Source: Arachis hypogaea (lineage: Eukaryota > Streptophyta > Magnoliopsida > Fabales > Fabaceae). From it: 64,000 nucleotides of DNA. The translations under genes and the position numbers were made by a program. The notes under the pieces are model-generated. The model was not told the origin of the DNA and ran no database searches. It saw only the letters and a program-made list of their open reading frames with translations. Shown one piece after another: positions 1-10,409 of this stretch; position 1 is the stretch's first letter; each line of letters begins with the position of its first letter. The stretch is taken from assembly GCF_003086295.3 (NCBI RefSeq), contig NC_092046.1, positions 104,511,363 through 104,575,362 on the forward strand, given 5' to 3'.

Positions 1-2
1 GT

Positions 3-839
3 AGGCGGGTTCCTTTCAGAGGACATAAGGGTGGAGGGATGAACCATGATGTGGATCATAAGAAAAATGATGGAGAGTTGGAGAGAAATGAAACACCCAC
101 TTCATCCTCTGAGCCTAGTCAACCAGATATCGGTGCTGCTGCTTTGAAAGAAAATCGAAATGTTGGAGAACGCTTGACTTCTCACTGGCAACCCAAATCT
201 CAGGCTTCAAATAATCAGAGGGGAAACAAATCCAGTGATCTAAATGTCGGTTCAGTTGTGGTTGGAGTTAACAAAAAGGATCCCTGTTGCGATGAAGAAT
301 CAATTCCAGCCGCTGATGACAAGATGTCTAATGCTCATGTAGCTCAACCTCACAATGATCAATCAGTCTTGGACAAGAGCAAGGCCAGAGAAACTACACA
401 TTTTGGGAACCAAGATTCTAAAAGAGAGAGGAAACATGTGCCAACAAGGAGGCATCCCAACTCCTCAAATCAGGGAAATGTTAACTTGGTTGAGCAATCT
501 CCCACATCTATAGATCAAAGGCATGATCACCGCCCATTCTCTGGCTTTGGCAAAAATGGAAACCTAAACAGGTTTGGACGAGGACACGAGCCTCGTGGAG
601 ATTGGAAACCACCTGCCCAAGATAACAGGCACTATAATCAATCTACAAACAGGGAGAGGCAGGGCCCAAACCTGCATTATGAGTACCACCCTGTCGGACC
701 ATATGATGGCAGCAAATCAGACAACATAGAACGGCCTAAAGATGGTAATCATGCTGGTGGAAGATTTAGGGATCGAGGTCAACCTCATTCCCGGCGAGGT
801 GGGGGAAACTTCTATGGACGCCAAGCTGGTGCTGATTAG
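3..839 (+). CDS. C-terminal end of a MODIFIER OF SNC1 1-like protein (partial)
   Basis: The frame is open from the left edge (no start in the window) to TAG at 837-839, giving about 278 residues. The protein is hydrophilic and low in complexity: an Asn/Ser/Gln/Glu-rich stretch, a basic patch (KRERKHVPTRRHPN), then a Gly/Arg-rich tail with GGRFRDRGQPHSRRGGGNF. That RGG-type ending and overall composition are what I recall for the C-terminus of plant MODIFIER OF SNC1 1, a large nuclear BAT2-domain protein that affects immune-receptor gene expression. The conserved BAT2 domain would lie upstream and is not in the window, so the identification rests on the tail only. No frameshift or internal stop is seen, and it is the only intact-looking host coding sequence here. 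Alternative: another RGG-tailed nuclear RNA-associated protein. Confidence 0.55.
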   Translation, partial: RRVPFRGHKGGGMNHDVDHKKNDGELERNETPTSSSEPSQPDIGAAALKENRNVGERLTSHWQPKSQASNNQRGNKSSDLNVGSVVVGVNKKDPCCDEESIPAADDKMSNAHVAQPHNDQSVLDKSKARETTHFGNQDSKRERKHVPTRRHPNSSNQGNVNLVEQSPTSIDQRHDHRPFSGFGKNGNLNRFGRGHEPRGDWKPPAQDNRHYNQSTNRERQGPNLHYEYHPVGPYDGSKSDNIERPKDGNHAGGRFRDRGQPHSRRGGGNFYGRQAGAD

Positions 840-1160
840 ATGCTTTGGTAATCAGTAGTTGGAATTAGTCTGTGTGTTCCATCAGAAGCCATACATCCAT
901 TAACTTGGCTGCTTAATACAGCCGTGTTTTCAGGTATATGTGGTCTTCAGATACCTTTGAACTTTCAATTGTAAATGCAGCCTCAATGCCTCCAATTATC
1001 TTCTGATTGTCGGTATGTATTCCACAGGGAGGGCTAGAAGTGAAGATGGTACCCTGTTTTTTGTAGGGCGGGGCTAAGAAAAGGTTTGATGGTTATTGCT
1101 GTAATATTGTAGTGCTGTGGTGGATGGTTATTTTTCTAATGTAATTGAAAATAGAATATT
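840..1160 (+). other. Probable 3' UTR of the MOS1-like gene
   Basis: Non-coding sequence directly after the stop codon, T-rich and ending in an AT-rich stretch with several AATATT/TGTAAT-type words around 1100-1160 that could direct polyadenylation. The exact end cannot be fixed from sequence alone. Confidence 0.45.
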
Positions 1161-2024
1161 TGATGGCATTTTGTTTTTAATGGAGCACTTGTCCTGTTTC
1201 AACGAGCCTCTTTTCAGGCACCAGAAAGAACGAGTGTTTTGTGTGCCATCTGCTCATATGAGATGCGTTCCAGGCCTTACGCAGTTTGAGGAAGAAAATG
1301 ATTATTTCACCATAGCTAAAGACTACCAAGTAATTCAGCAAAGAAGCAAGCAAAAGATTGGTGTTCGCAGTGTATTTCTTATTTTGATATGCGTTTTGAA
1401 TAATTTTTTTCGAGCGTTGAAAGCTTAATTAGTCATTTGGAATGAATAGTTCCCAGTTTATCCTGACCTCAAATGTCTAAGCTTCCATTTTCGTTGTGTC
1501 TAATATCAATAGGCATTTGAAAAAAGATTCTTTTTCGTCATTTTCCCCCGATATTCGAGAAGTTTGTGTGCTGTTGAGACTTGGGACTTTGAAGTCAATG
1601 TTGGGCAATATCTTGTTTTCTTTAGGAGAGAGTGGTACAGTAGCATTGGGGCTATTGGGGGATCGCAATAGTTCTGAATTCTGATCAGGGTCGATAGTGC
1701 CAGGATAGATGATGGGGGTAGGGGCAGAGAAAAAAAAAATTGTCTGCGAGTTCAGATGAACGCATAATCTAGGAAGGGAAGGGATTTTGAACCAAAAAAG
1801 GAAAGGATTATGTAGTGAAAATGTAAAATCACTCCGGTTATTAGATAGAATAGTCTATTATTGATAAATGCAGAGAACTGATTATTACTTAATCGAATTT
1901 GATTTTCCTTTTTAAAATAGTTATACGATTAACACTACGTTTACTTGACTCGAAAATTAAAACCTAAAATCACGTGCTAAAAGATATTTACTAAACAAAA
2001 TTTTAGTACTTCCATTTAAAAAAT
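1161..2024. other. AT-rich intergenic DNA, nothing recognised
   Basis: Short open frames here (for example 1117-1428) have no recognisable domain and no codon bias. I see no RNA gene or repeat boundary. Confidence 0.6.
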
Positions 2025-2500
2025 AGACACCACTTTAATAAAGATATTAAAAATATCTTTTTTTAAAGGTATTTACATATGTCATGTTATTATTGGACAT
2101 CTTTATTAAACCGGTTAATAATTTATTTTTTAATAAACCAGAATAAAATTGATTTATTATAACAACAATAAACTCAATTCTCTGCTTTATAATTATTAGA
2201 CTCGGTTTGATCCAATCGAATTATACAATCTAAACCGAATATCTTTAAATTTTTTGATAAAAAAATAAATATATCCCTGACTTTTTGTTTTGCGGATATT
2301 TAAATACCTAAAAATTTAAAAATACAATTAAATCCTTAAAAAAAATTTGGGTTTATTATTATAGTTATAAAAAAAATTGGTTTTATTCTAATTTATTAAG
2401 AAATAAAAAAATAACCGATTCATTAATACGTCCAATAATAATGCGACACGTAAACGTCTTTACAAAGACATTTTTAGCATCTTTATTGGAGTTTCCCCTT
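2025..2500. repeat. Foldback (MITE-like) element with long diverged inverted arms
   Basis: About 85-100 nt near 2025-2130 matches, as reverse complement, about 90 nt near 2410-2499. Both arms share the block TAAAGAT(NN)TAAAAAT(A/G)TCTTT followed by a GTTATTATTGG/CATTATTATTGG block and a CGGTTA word. The arms enclose about 280 nt of AT-rich, non-coding DNA. This fits a non-autonomous DNA transposon. Family and target-site duplication are not determined. Confidence 0.5.
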
Positions 2501-2793
2501 ACAAAATATATATTAGTATTTCCATTGAGTCATTGACATGTGACGTGAATAACATTCTTGTGAAAATAATCAAAATATTGAGCAAGTGTGCCCATAAACC
2601 ACATTTTTTTTGTTTTTTGTTTTACACAATAAACAGTCAAGTATTTATCGATGTTCCTACATATTTATTATTAATTGGGTTTTCGCAATAATAAAAAGTA
2701 TGCAACTTTGCATTCTTGTGACATGCATTCAGAATGTTTTTTTTTTTGTTTTTCGCGGTATCTTTCAGTCTGACATGCTAAAGATTAATTTGC

Positions 2794-2847
2794 TGTGATA
2801 CTGAACTCCATTTAAGGATTTGTGATACTGAAGTCCATTTAAGGGTT
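2794..2847. repeat. Two tandem copies of a 27-nt unit
   Basis: The unit starting TGTGATACTGAACTCC is repeated immediately with one or two changes (AAGTCC in copy two). It lies in non-coding AT-rich DNA just left of the MULE. Confidence 0.7.
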
Positions 2848-3337
2848 TGTTGTTATCTGCATTCACAATTTTTATTACCTATGTCAATAAGCATTTATCA
2901 TTCTTTGTCTTTTTTTTCCTTTACAAAAACTAAGGCGAAGAAATAAATTTATAGAGAAAATTTCATTTTGCCACGATAGAACTTATAAAATAGAGAAAAG
3001 GACAAATAGGTTCCTGACCTTTTGTCTCGCGAACATTTTCGTCCCTGAACATTTGAAACTACTTTTAAATTTCCGACCTTTACAAAACTTGGACGGATGA
3101 ATCCCTCCGTCCAAATGCCTCCGTCAGACCCAACGGAAAAGTCTGACATGGCTCCCGTTTTGATGACCTGGCATGACGGGTTGACACGTGGACTGATGAT
3201 TGGAAGGGTACTTTCGAAAATTGGACAAATAAGTCCCTGAGCCTAAAAACTACGTCGTTTCGCGTTTGGCCCTAATCCTTAAATTGATTGCGTTTCTTTG
3301 TGGAGGCTGGTGGTGAGGAGATCTACCTACATCAACA

Positions 3338-3843
3338 ATGGCTGCTAATGGAGCAATGGAGCATCATCAACGTCAAGAAGAAGCCTCAGTGGAGTAAGAC
3401 AAGAAAATTCAGCTTCAAGCTCAGTTCATTGTGTTGTGTACGCCGAAGACCCGAAGGACGATGTTGCCCCGAGGTGCTTTTGTGGAGTTTATGCAATAAT
3501 GTATATGTCGAGGACGATTAGCAACCCAAACAGAATCTTCTTGGCTTGCCCATTCTATAAGGTAAGATAAAAAATTTGGGAATTTTGTTCTGAAATGGTT
3601 TTATATAGTACATAATTTTGGGAATTTTGAGAGGGAAAGCAACTGCATTGCAAATTTTTTGTTTGGGTCGATGAGCATCTTGCTAGAATTAGAAGCAATG
3701 GTTGCATCTTTGATAAAAGACCTCTGGTTGAGAAAAAGGTTGAAGTTGTTGAAGAGGAAGAGCAATTAGATCATATGATGGTTGTTCTGGAGGAGAAGGT
3801 TACTGCTTTAGAGAAGAAAAAAAACCCATTGCTTGTTGTATGA
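3338..3843 (+). pseudogene. GRF-type zinc-finger protein (At4g04775-like), probably frameshifted
   Basis: Two exons are visible. Exon 1 (to 3561, donor GTAAG) encodes CFCGVYAIMYMSRTISNPN then FLACPFYK; exon 2 (3634-3843) continues KQLHCKFFVWVDEH. Together these give the GRF signature CxCG...NPNR.F..CP.YK...HC.FFVWVDE, a zinc-binding fold. The C-terminus (EKKVEVVEEEEQL... VLEEKVTALEKKK) looks like a short coiled coil. The ATG at 3338 opens MAANGAMEHHQRQEEASVE and stops at 3395 in frame 2, whereas the GRF frame is frame 1, so a one-base shift near 3390 is likely and the copy is probably dead. Short GRF proteins of this kind are common in legumes and Brassicaceae. Here it lies tail-to-tail with the transposase gene, 531 nt from its stop. 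Confidence 0.75.
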
Positions 3844-4374
3844 GTATACTTTTATGTGCTGTTTTTGTTGCTTTTTATGTATGTAGTGCTTGAGAAATGA
3901 ATTCTAGAAATTAGAATAGAAAAATGAGTTGATCCAGGTTTTTGTTGTGTATTGAAACATGCCATTTAGGCAATTTATGTATCCTATTATCTAAATGCAA
4001 TTCAAGTTATGATATCAGTATGTTGTTGAAGTTATGTTGTCAATATCTAAAGAAGCATTGAATGATTGAAGAAAGTAGGCATAAAAGTTGTATACATAAA
4101 CACAGAACATAGATTGAAAGTTATATAAATATATTTGCCACAGTCAAATTTTCTAAAAGCTGCCCAAAAAGAACAAATCTCCTAAAGTGTATAGTCTTAT
4201 GAAGCTTAACATCACAAAAGTAAGCCTTAAGCACCTAACAAATTTGCAACGGTTTATAAAATCCTAAGAGCTTCTAAAAAAAAAACAAGTCTCCCAAAAA
4301 AATATTGTTGTCACAGTCAAGTTTCCTAAAAGCTATTACAAGGCATAGTGGGATGCCCAAGATGACATATTTCT
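3844..4374. other. Non-coding spacer between the two convergent MULE genes
   Basis: AT-rich, with no open frame of note. It serves as the overlapping 3' region of the GRF gene (+) and the MURA gene (-). The GTCACAGTCAAGTTTCCTAAAAGCT-like words at about 4140 and 4310 form a short imperfect direct repeat (TGCCACAGTCAAATTTTC / TGTCACAGTCAAGTTTCC). Confidence 0.6.
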
Positions 4375-4549
4375 TCACTTCTTTGGATTGATGGAGGGTG
4401 GATTAGGGATGAATTTAAACAGTCTTGTTGTTGCTGTGCTTGCTGCTGCCAATGTCTCCTTGGTAGCTGCTGTACTTGGTCCTGGCCTGACTTGCGATGG
4501 TTGTGGGCCAGGTAGAGCACCTTGAGGTTGAGGCTGTGGTGGTGCACGC
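4375..4549 (-). pseudogene. MURA-type transposase, C-terminal end of the last exon (cut off by E1)
   Basis: Read on -, this stretch encodes a Pro/Gln/Ala/Thr-rich tail (APPQPQPQGALPGPQPSQVR near its start; NPPSINPKK then TGA at 4375-4377). Its natural upstream neighbour is 61358-61108 on -, whose frame ends at a CACGC copy; the same reading frame continues across the join. The two halves are separated by the 56.5-kb E1 complex. The tail carries no recognised domain; function is inferred from the rest of the gene at the right end of the window. Confidence 0.75.
4545..4549. repeat. Target-site duplication of E1 (CACGC), left copy
   Basis: CACGC at 4545-4549 directly precedes the LTR start TGATAAACC. 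The right copy CACGC at 61103-61107 directly follows the LTR end. Five-base duplications are usual for Ty3/gypsy integrases. Confidence 0.9.
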
Positions 4550-6016
4550 TGATAAACCACTATTTTGTGGTTTATCTTGTGCTGATTTGAGTGGCTTTTA
4601 TCAAGTCTTTACACACTTAATCATACTATTTGCATGATTTTACAATTCCTTCCTAGTTTTGTTTTATGATTGAAAACTTGCTTCCTAAGCCTTTAATTTG
4701 TGTATTTTAATTCCCCTTTATACCATTCGATGCCGTGATCCGTGTGTTAAGTGTTTCAGGCTTTATAGGGCAGGAATGACTTAGAGGATGGAGAGGAAGC
4801 CTGCAAAAATGGAAGGAACACAAGAAACTAAGGAGATAACCAGTGAGCATCGACACGCATAAATGGCTCACGCGTGCGCGTAGATTGGAGTTTTCACGGA
4901 GACGCGTGCGCATGCCTGACGCGTATGCGTGACACGCGAAGATGACCAGCAACGCGTACGCGTGACGTGCGTGATCTGCAGAAATTGCAGAAAATACTGG
5001 GGGTGATTTTGGGCCGAGTTTGGACCCATTTCCGGCCCAGAAACACAGACTAGAGCCAGGGGACAAGCAGAGACTCAACACAAATTCACATTACACATAG
5101 TTTTAGTTTTAGTTTTGAATCTTAGAGAGAATTTTACTCTTCCTCTAGGTTTTCTTCACATTCATAGTTTTAGAGTTTATTGCTTTTGCTTTGGATATTG
5201 AGAAGAGTCATTCCCTCCGTTGAAGTCATTATTATTCTAGTTTGTTTTCTTTTTCTCTTACTCTTTCATATCCTTAATTTTTGTTCAGAATTACAATTGG
5301 ATTGTTTTAGAATTTATTAATGCAAGAAGTATTTTTTTTTATTTAAATTTTATTATTTGTTTAATTGTTTCCAATTGATTTTACTTACCATGTTCCCCTT
5401 TTACTTCTCTTATAAAATTACGAAGATGGTATTCATGTTAATGGAGTAGTTTCCTAACTTGATTGGAAGTTGATTAAGAGGAGAACATTGAGTTGGAATA
5501 CTCAAGTGTTAATCTTAACAGGAAGTTGTTGGCTGACTCTCTAGTCTCTGACTCTAATCCTCACTTAGGAGAGGATTAGGACTTGGGTGATAGAGTTGGT
5601 TAGTTAGTTACTTGACTTTTCCTTATTAAGTAAGGGATGACCAAGTAGAACAACAACCTTTTATTATTACACTTGGGAAAATTCAACAAGGATAGAACTT
5701 CCAATTAATCTTCTCCCGGCCAAGGCTTTTATTTGAATTATATAAATTCTCTTGTTAATTTCCATTGCTTCAATTTACAATTATTTATTTTTCTGTTTCT
5801 CAAACTTAAAAATTTCTTGGAAAACCTCTGACCAATAAGCTGCATTCTTTTGTCAACTCGTTGGGAGACGACCTGGAATTTCTACTCCCAGTATTTTGTT
5901 CTTAAATTTGTGACAACTTTTTTCTAAATTGATAAGCGGATTTTAGTCATTTAAGAACTATACTTGCAATGCTGTTTTCTCTATAAATTCTTAATCGGCA
6001 AATTTCCGCCACGTCA
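4550..6016 (+). repeat. E1 5' LTR (1467 bp)
   Basis: Begins TGATAAACCACTATTTTGTG and ends CCGCCACGTCA. The 3' LTR (59571-61102) matches end to end. U3 holds a cluster of CG palindromes at about 4850-4976; the later part contains the GTTGGGAGACGACCTGGAA region common to all related LTRs here. No clear TATA box is seen between the array and the GTTTTAGTTTTAGTTTTG stretch (5100-5117). Confidence 0.92.
4850..4976 (+). repeat. CG-rich palindrome array in U3 of the E1 5' LTR
   Basis: About ten partly overlapping copies of ACGCGT/GCGCGT/ACGCG words, including the self-complementary AACGCGTACGCGTGACG. The surrounding LTR is AT-rich and nearly free of CpG. The 3' LTR array (59870-60060) is some 60 nt longer, so it changes length. 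Confidence 0.85.
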
Positions 6017-6021
6017 ATTTT

Positions 6022-6040
6022 TGGCGCCGTTGCCAGGGAG
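6022..6040 (+). other. E1 primer-binding site (tRNA-Asp)
   Basis: TGGCGCCGTTGCCAGGGAG, five bases after the LTR end. It is complementary to the 3' end of plant tRNA-Asp except for one G-to-A change (E5 has the perfect TGGCGCCGTTGCCGGGGAT). Confidence 0.88.
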
Positions 6041-6133
6041 TTGCAACAGTGTGCTAATTTATTGGTTGGAATTTATTTATTTGCTTTATTTTATTTTATT
6101 TTATTACCATGAGCTGTATGTTTCTTTCGTTGA

Positions 6134-8073
6134 ATGACGCGTTCACTGCCTGATTCGAGCTTAGCCGCATTTGATCCTGAAATTGAAAGAACTCTTTCAC
6201 GTAGTAGGCGAGCTTGGCGTCGGTTAGCCTCTGAGGGTGGTGAAGTGGTTATTGTCAATTCACCAATCTTATCTGAGGGCGAATCTGAACCACCATTTGA
6301 GGAAGAAACAAGCTCCTCTTCTACTAATTCGGTTGATTTACGTGCAGGTAATATGGCGGAGCCAAGGAGGATCACTCTCCAGGAAGCTGGAGCTCCAAAC
6401 TTTCCACTGCAACCGTATCAAGTGCGTCACCCAAATCTGGCTGTAGATTTTGAACTGAAGACTGCGCTATTCAACTTGATACCTAAGTTTCATGGCTTAC
6501 CTGCTCAGGAGCCTATAAAGAACCTCAGGGATTTTCAGACAGCCTGTTCTACTGTTAGGCGTCATGGTGCAGATGAAACTTCTATGCTGCTAACCGCCTT
6601 CCCATTTTCTCTTGAGAGAAAGGTGAGGGAGTGGTACTACACTCAACCTGAAGCGGTTGTTACCAACTGGGATATGCTCAGGAGAGAATTTTTGGAAAAA
6701 TACTTTCCGGCTGAAGTTACAAACAGACTGAGGAAGGAGATCTCCTGCATTATCCAAGGTGAGTTAGAAACCCTTTATGAGTATTGGGAGCACTTCAAGA
6801 ATCTTTTAGATGCATGCCCCCACCACATGATTGACAAGTTGGTGTTGATCAGCTACTTCACACAAGGCATAAAGTCTCGGGATAAGACTACATTGGATGG
6901 TGCAAGTAATGGTTCTCTGAAAAAGTACAAGATATCAGATGAAGCGTGGCAACTGATCAGCGACTTAGCTGAGTCCACTCGGAATTACAGGCACAGGAAC
7001 AGCCACCCCAAGGCTGTTGCAGAGGTTTCCTCTGGCAGTGAGACTACTGCTCTCACACAGAGTCTGTGTGAGATGACCAACGTATTGAAGCAGATACAAC
7101 TGAATCAACAATAATCTCAACCTCCCTCACCACAACATAGTCAACAACTGGTTCCTCAGAGAGTGTACAGGATATGTGCATGCTGTAGGCATTATACTGA
7201 TGAGTGTCCGCAGCTCCAACAAGAGGACAACACCTTAGCAGCTACTCACAATTTCTATGACCGCCCAAACCAAAGATACTATCAACAAGGCAGCAACTAT
7301 AACCAAGGTGGGAACCATAACCAGGGTTGGCAAGACAACTCCAACCAGGGGTGGAGGGATAATTCCAACCAAGGCTGGAGGGACAACTATAACAGAGGAG
7401 GCAGAGACAATCAGTGGAATCAGAGGTGGAATAATAATAACAATCAGCAAAACCGGTATCAGCAGAACCAGAACCAGCCTTACAGAGCACCTCACCTAAG
7501 GCAGTCACAAGTGCCTCAGAACAACCAACAGCAGACCTCTCAGATTACTTATCCCCCTTCGTCTTCTAATGAAGAATTGCTTCAGTCTATTGAGCAAAGA
7601 CAAAAGGCCATGAAGAGCACACTTAGCTCCACCTTAAACGGTCTGACCTCTGCTGTACAAGCTCTTGTCTCACAGATCGGATCAATGAACACTCCCAACA
7701 ACCAGCCTTCAAGCTCTAGTGGAATTCCTTCTCAACCCTTACCCAACCCCAAGGGTGGCATCAATGCCATCACTTTGAGGTCCGGAACCACACTGCAAGA
7801 GAGGAATCAGGAGGAGCCAAGCCCACAAGAACACGCCCCAGTTGAGGATATGGTTGAAGTGGAGGATGTTGAAGAGGAAAATGAAGTACAAGACGTGGTT
7901 GAAGAAGAAGCAACTCAACCAGGGAATGGCGCACCAGAAGAAGCTAAAGCTACCAGAGACGCCATCCCTATCCCATTTCCGCACCTTGCAAGGAAGTCCA
8001 GAAAGCAGATGGAACTTGACCTAAAAATGGTAGAAATCTTCAAAAAGGTTGAGGTAACTGAATATCTGCCTTA
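6134..8073 (+). pseudogene. E1 gag (broken)
   Basis: Starts at ATG 6134 (MTRSLPDSSLAAFDPEIERT), the same start as in E2. Residues about 75-330 form the retrotransposon gag domain (FELKTALFNLIPKFHGLPAQ ... FPFSLERKVREWYY ... FLEKYFPAEV ... LYEYWEHFKNLLDACPHHM). A TAA at 7112-7114 interrupts a Gln run; the same frame continues with a Cys/His knuckle-like motif (CACCRHYTDEC), an Asn/Gln/Gly repeat region and an acidic C-terminus to about 8073. It would package the RNA in virus-like particles in the cytoplasm. Compared with E2, about 40 codons are deleted near 8070, at the gag/protease border. Confidence 0.88.
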
Positions 8074-8690
8074 ATGGGGGATATACCTGCAAAATATAGT
8101 GATCCAGGGCCATGCATGGTTTACTGTACTATTGAGGGTGTAATATTTTCTGACTGCATGTGTGACTTAGGAGCGTGCATGAGTATTATGCCACTGTCTA
8201 TATATGATGCTTTGAGGCTCCCTCCCTTAAAAAGGTCGGCAGCTCGTTTTGTGTTAGCAGATAAAAGCATTATTACAGTGGTTGAAATTGCTGAGGATGT
8301 GTTGGTGAGCATTAAGGGGACACATTTCCCATTGACTTCTATATCTTGGAGATGCCCCAAAATGAGTCAGGAAGACCGTCATCCATCCTGCTCGGAAGAC
8401 CATTCCCGAAGACCTCAAAGTTCAAGTTGGATGCATTCTCAGGAACTTATTCTTTTGAGATAGACGGCCGAGCAATAAGCTTCAACCTGAATGAAGCTAT
8501 GAAGCACCCTCCAGAAGACCATTCCACCTTCCAGTGCGACATCATTGATGAAACCGTAGCTGCAGTCCACCAAGAAGAAGTAGAAGAGATGCACATGGAG
8601 CAAGGTCCAAGTGTGGGGAAACCCTCTGAACACAATGAGGACACTTTGCCATCATCACTAGCTCTAGAAGATCTAGTGCCCAGTTAGGAG
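8074..8690 (+). pseudogene. E1 protease region (broken)
   Basis: Retropepsin-like domain: CDLGACMSIMPLSIYDAL carries the D-L-G-A active-site form typical of Athila, followed by LADKSIITVV and the flap region. A frameshift near 8335-8346 shifts the frame at the equivalent of FYILEMP in E2; the second half (SGRPSSILLGRPF) is intact in the other frame. TAG at about 8686 ends the fragment. Its job would be to cleave the Gag-Pol polyprotein. It is non-functional as it stands. Confidence 0.85.
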
Positions 8691-8696
8691 CAGAAA

Positions 8697-10409
8697 TTGG
8701 AGTTGAAGCCCCTTCCACCACACCTCAAGTATGCTTACCTTGAAGACAATCAGAAGCTCCCAGTTATCATTGCAAGGTATCTCACATCCCAACAAGAGGA
8801 GCATTTGCTTACTGTGCTGAGAAGACATAAGAAAGCAATTGGGTGGAGCTTGGCGGATATAGTAGGCATCAACCCTCAAGTTTGTGAGCACAGGATATTT
8901 TTAGAAGAGGGAGCAAGGCCTGTCCGTCAACCTCAAAGGCGGCTGAACCCCACCATCTTGGAGGTTGTCAAGAAGGAAGTGACCAGACTGCTTGAAGCAG
9001 ATATTATCTATCCCATCTCAGATAGCGAATGGGTCAGCCTAGTGCAAGTGGTGCCCAAGAAGTCTAGAGTCACAACAGTGAAGAATGAGCATGGAGAGCT
9101 CATAGCAACTAGAGTGCAGAATTTCTGGAGGGTGTGCATTGAATCCAGGCACCTCAACCAGGCCACTCGTAAGGATCACTACCCCCTGCCATTCATTGAA
9201 CAAATGCTGGATCGCCTGTCAGGTAAATCGCATTACTGCTTTTTAGATGGTTACACAGGCTAGTTTTAGATTCATATAGCTCTTGAAGATCAGGAAAAAA
9301 CTACTTTTACATGTCCCTTTGGAACTTATGCTTACAAGAGAATGCCTTTTGGCTTATACAATGCACCAGCTACTTTCCAAAGGTGCATGATGAGTCTTTT
9401 CTCTAATCTTATTGAGAGCTGTATAGAAGTTTTCATGGATGATTTTAGCGTATACGGTGATTCCTTTAGCCTTTGCTTGGATAGTTTATCTAGAGTATTA
9501 GACAGGTGTGTTCGTTCAAACCTTGTTTTAAATTTTGAAAAGTGTCATTTTATGGTCAAACAAGGTATTGTTCTAGGACATGTTGTCTCTAATACTGGTA
9601 TTTCTGTAGATCCAGCAAAGGTAGATGTCATTTCTAGTTTACCTTACCCCTCCTCCGTGAGGGAAGTCCGTTCGTTCCTTGGCCATGCAGGTTTCTATCG
9701 GAGATTCATCAAGGACTTCAGTAAGGTAGCATTACCTTTATCCAGACTACTGTAGAAGGATGTTGAGTTCGAGCTGAGTGAGGACTGTATGGAAGCGTTT
9801 GATAAGCTGAAGATCGCCTTGACTCAAGCTCCAATTGTGAGAGGACCAGACTAGAGCCAGCCCTTTGAGATCATGTGTGATGCCTCCAACCAAGCTGTAG
9901 GAGCGGCGCTGGCCCAACGTGCAGGTAAGGATTCTTTTGTAATTGCATATGCTTCAAAGACCTTAGACGCTGCTCAGTCTAATCACACTACCACAGAAAA
10001 GGAGCTTCTGGCTATTGTTTTTGCTCTGGATAAATTCTGAGCCTATTTACTTGGTACTAAGGTGGTAGTGTACTCAGACCATGCAGCTCTAAAATATTTA
10101 TTAGCTAAAAAGGAGTCCAAACCAAGGCTAATACATTTGATACTGCTGCTACAAGAATTTGATTTAGAAATTAAGGATAGGAGTGGTTCTCAGAATTTAG
10201 TGGTAGACCACTTGAGTCGCCTTGAGCACATTAAGGATGACTCCACTCCCATCAATGATGCTTTTCCATTTGATAGCTTGCATGCAGTATCTGAAGTAGT
10301 TCCTTGGTATGCACCTGTAGCTAATTATCTAGTTAGTCATACCTTCCCTCCCAATTTTACAAAGCATCAGAAGGACAAGCTGAAAAGCGAGTCTAAATAT
10401 TATATATAG
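8697..10409 (+). pseudogene. E1 reverse transcriptase-RNase H (broken)
   Basis: Begins with the Athila-type linker LELKPLPPHLKYAYLEDNQK and proceeds through [54 protein letters not shown], catalytic FMDDFSVY (codons at 9432-9455), GIVLGHVVS and [17 protein letters not shown]. RNase H follows ([40 protein letters not shown]). Stops sit at 9261, 9267, 9753, 9852, 10038 and 10407. Those at 9753 (CAG>TAG), 10038 (CGA>TGA) and 10407 (TGG>TAG) are single transitions relative to E2. The enzyme would copy the element RNA to cDNA; this copy cannot. Confidence 0.9.

Larger units (their letters stand above)
2998..4549. mobile_element. Mutator-like element (MULE), left segment
   Basis: This segment starts near a conserved non-coding stretch beginning GGACAAATAGGTTCCTGACC, which I read as the MULE terminal region. 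It holds a GRF zinc-finger gene on + and the last codons of a MURA-type transposase on -. The right part of the same element is at 61103-62623: fusing 4549 to 61108 restores one transposase frame, and CACGC is duplicated at both junctions. So this was one element before E1 landed in it. The right terminal repeat is beyond the window or lost, so the TIR could not be checked. Confidence 0.7.

Noticed and set aside
1117..1428. 103-codon ORF downstream of the MOS1-like gene
   Set aside because: No recognisable domain, starts within the probable 3' UTR, composition like random AT-rich DNA.
4850..4976. CRISPR-like or satellite array made of ACGCGT repeats
   Set aside because: No constant repeat/spacer structure, a plant genome, and the cluster is confined to a fixed place in LTRs and spacers.
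7112..7114. Programmed gag stop with readthrough, since E1 and E2 both stop in the same Gln run
   Set aside because: The stops are in adjacent, not identical, codons and both are single CAA>TAA changes; independent decay is simpler.
7235..7508. Val/Ile-rich ORFs on - opposite gag
   Set aside because: Antisense shadow of the Asn/Gln-rich gag repeat region.
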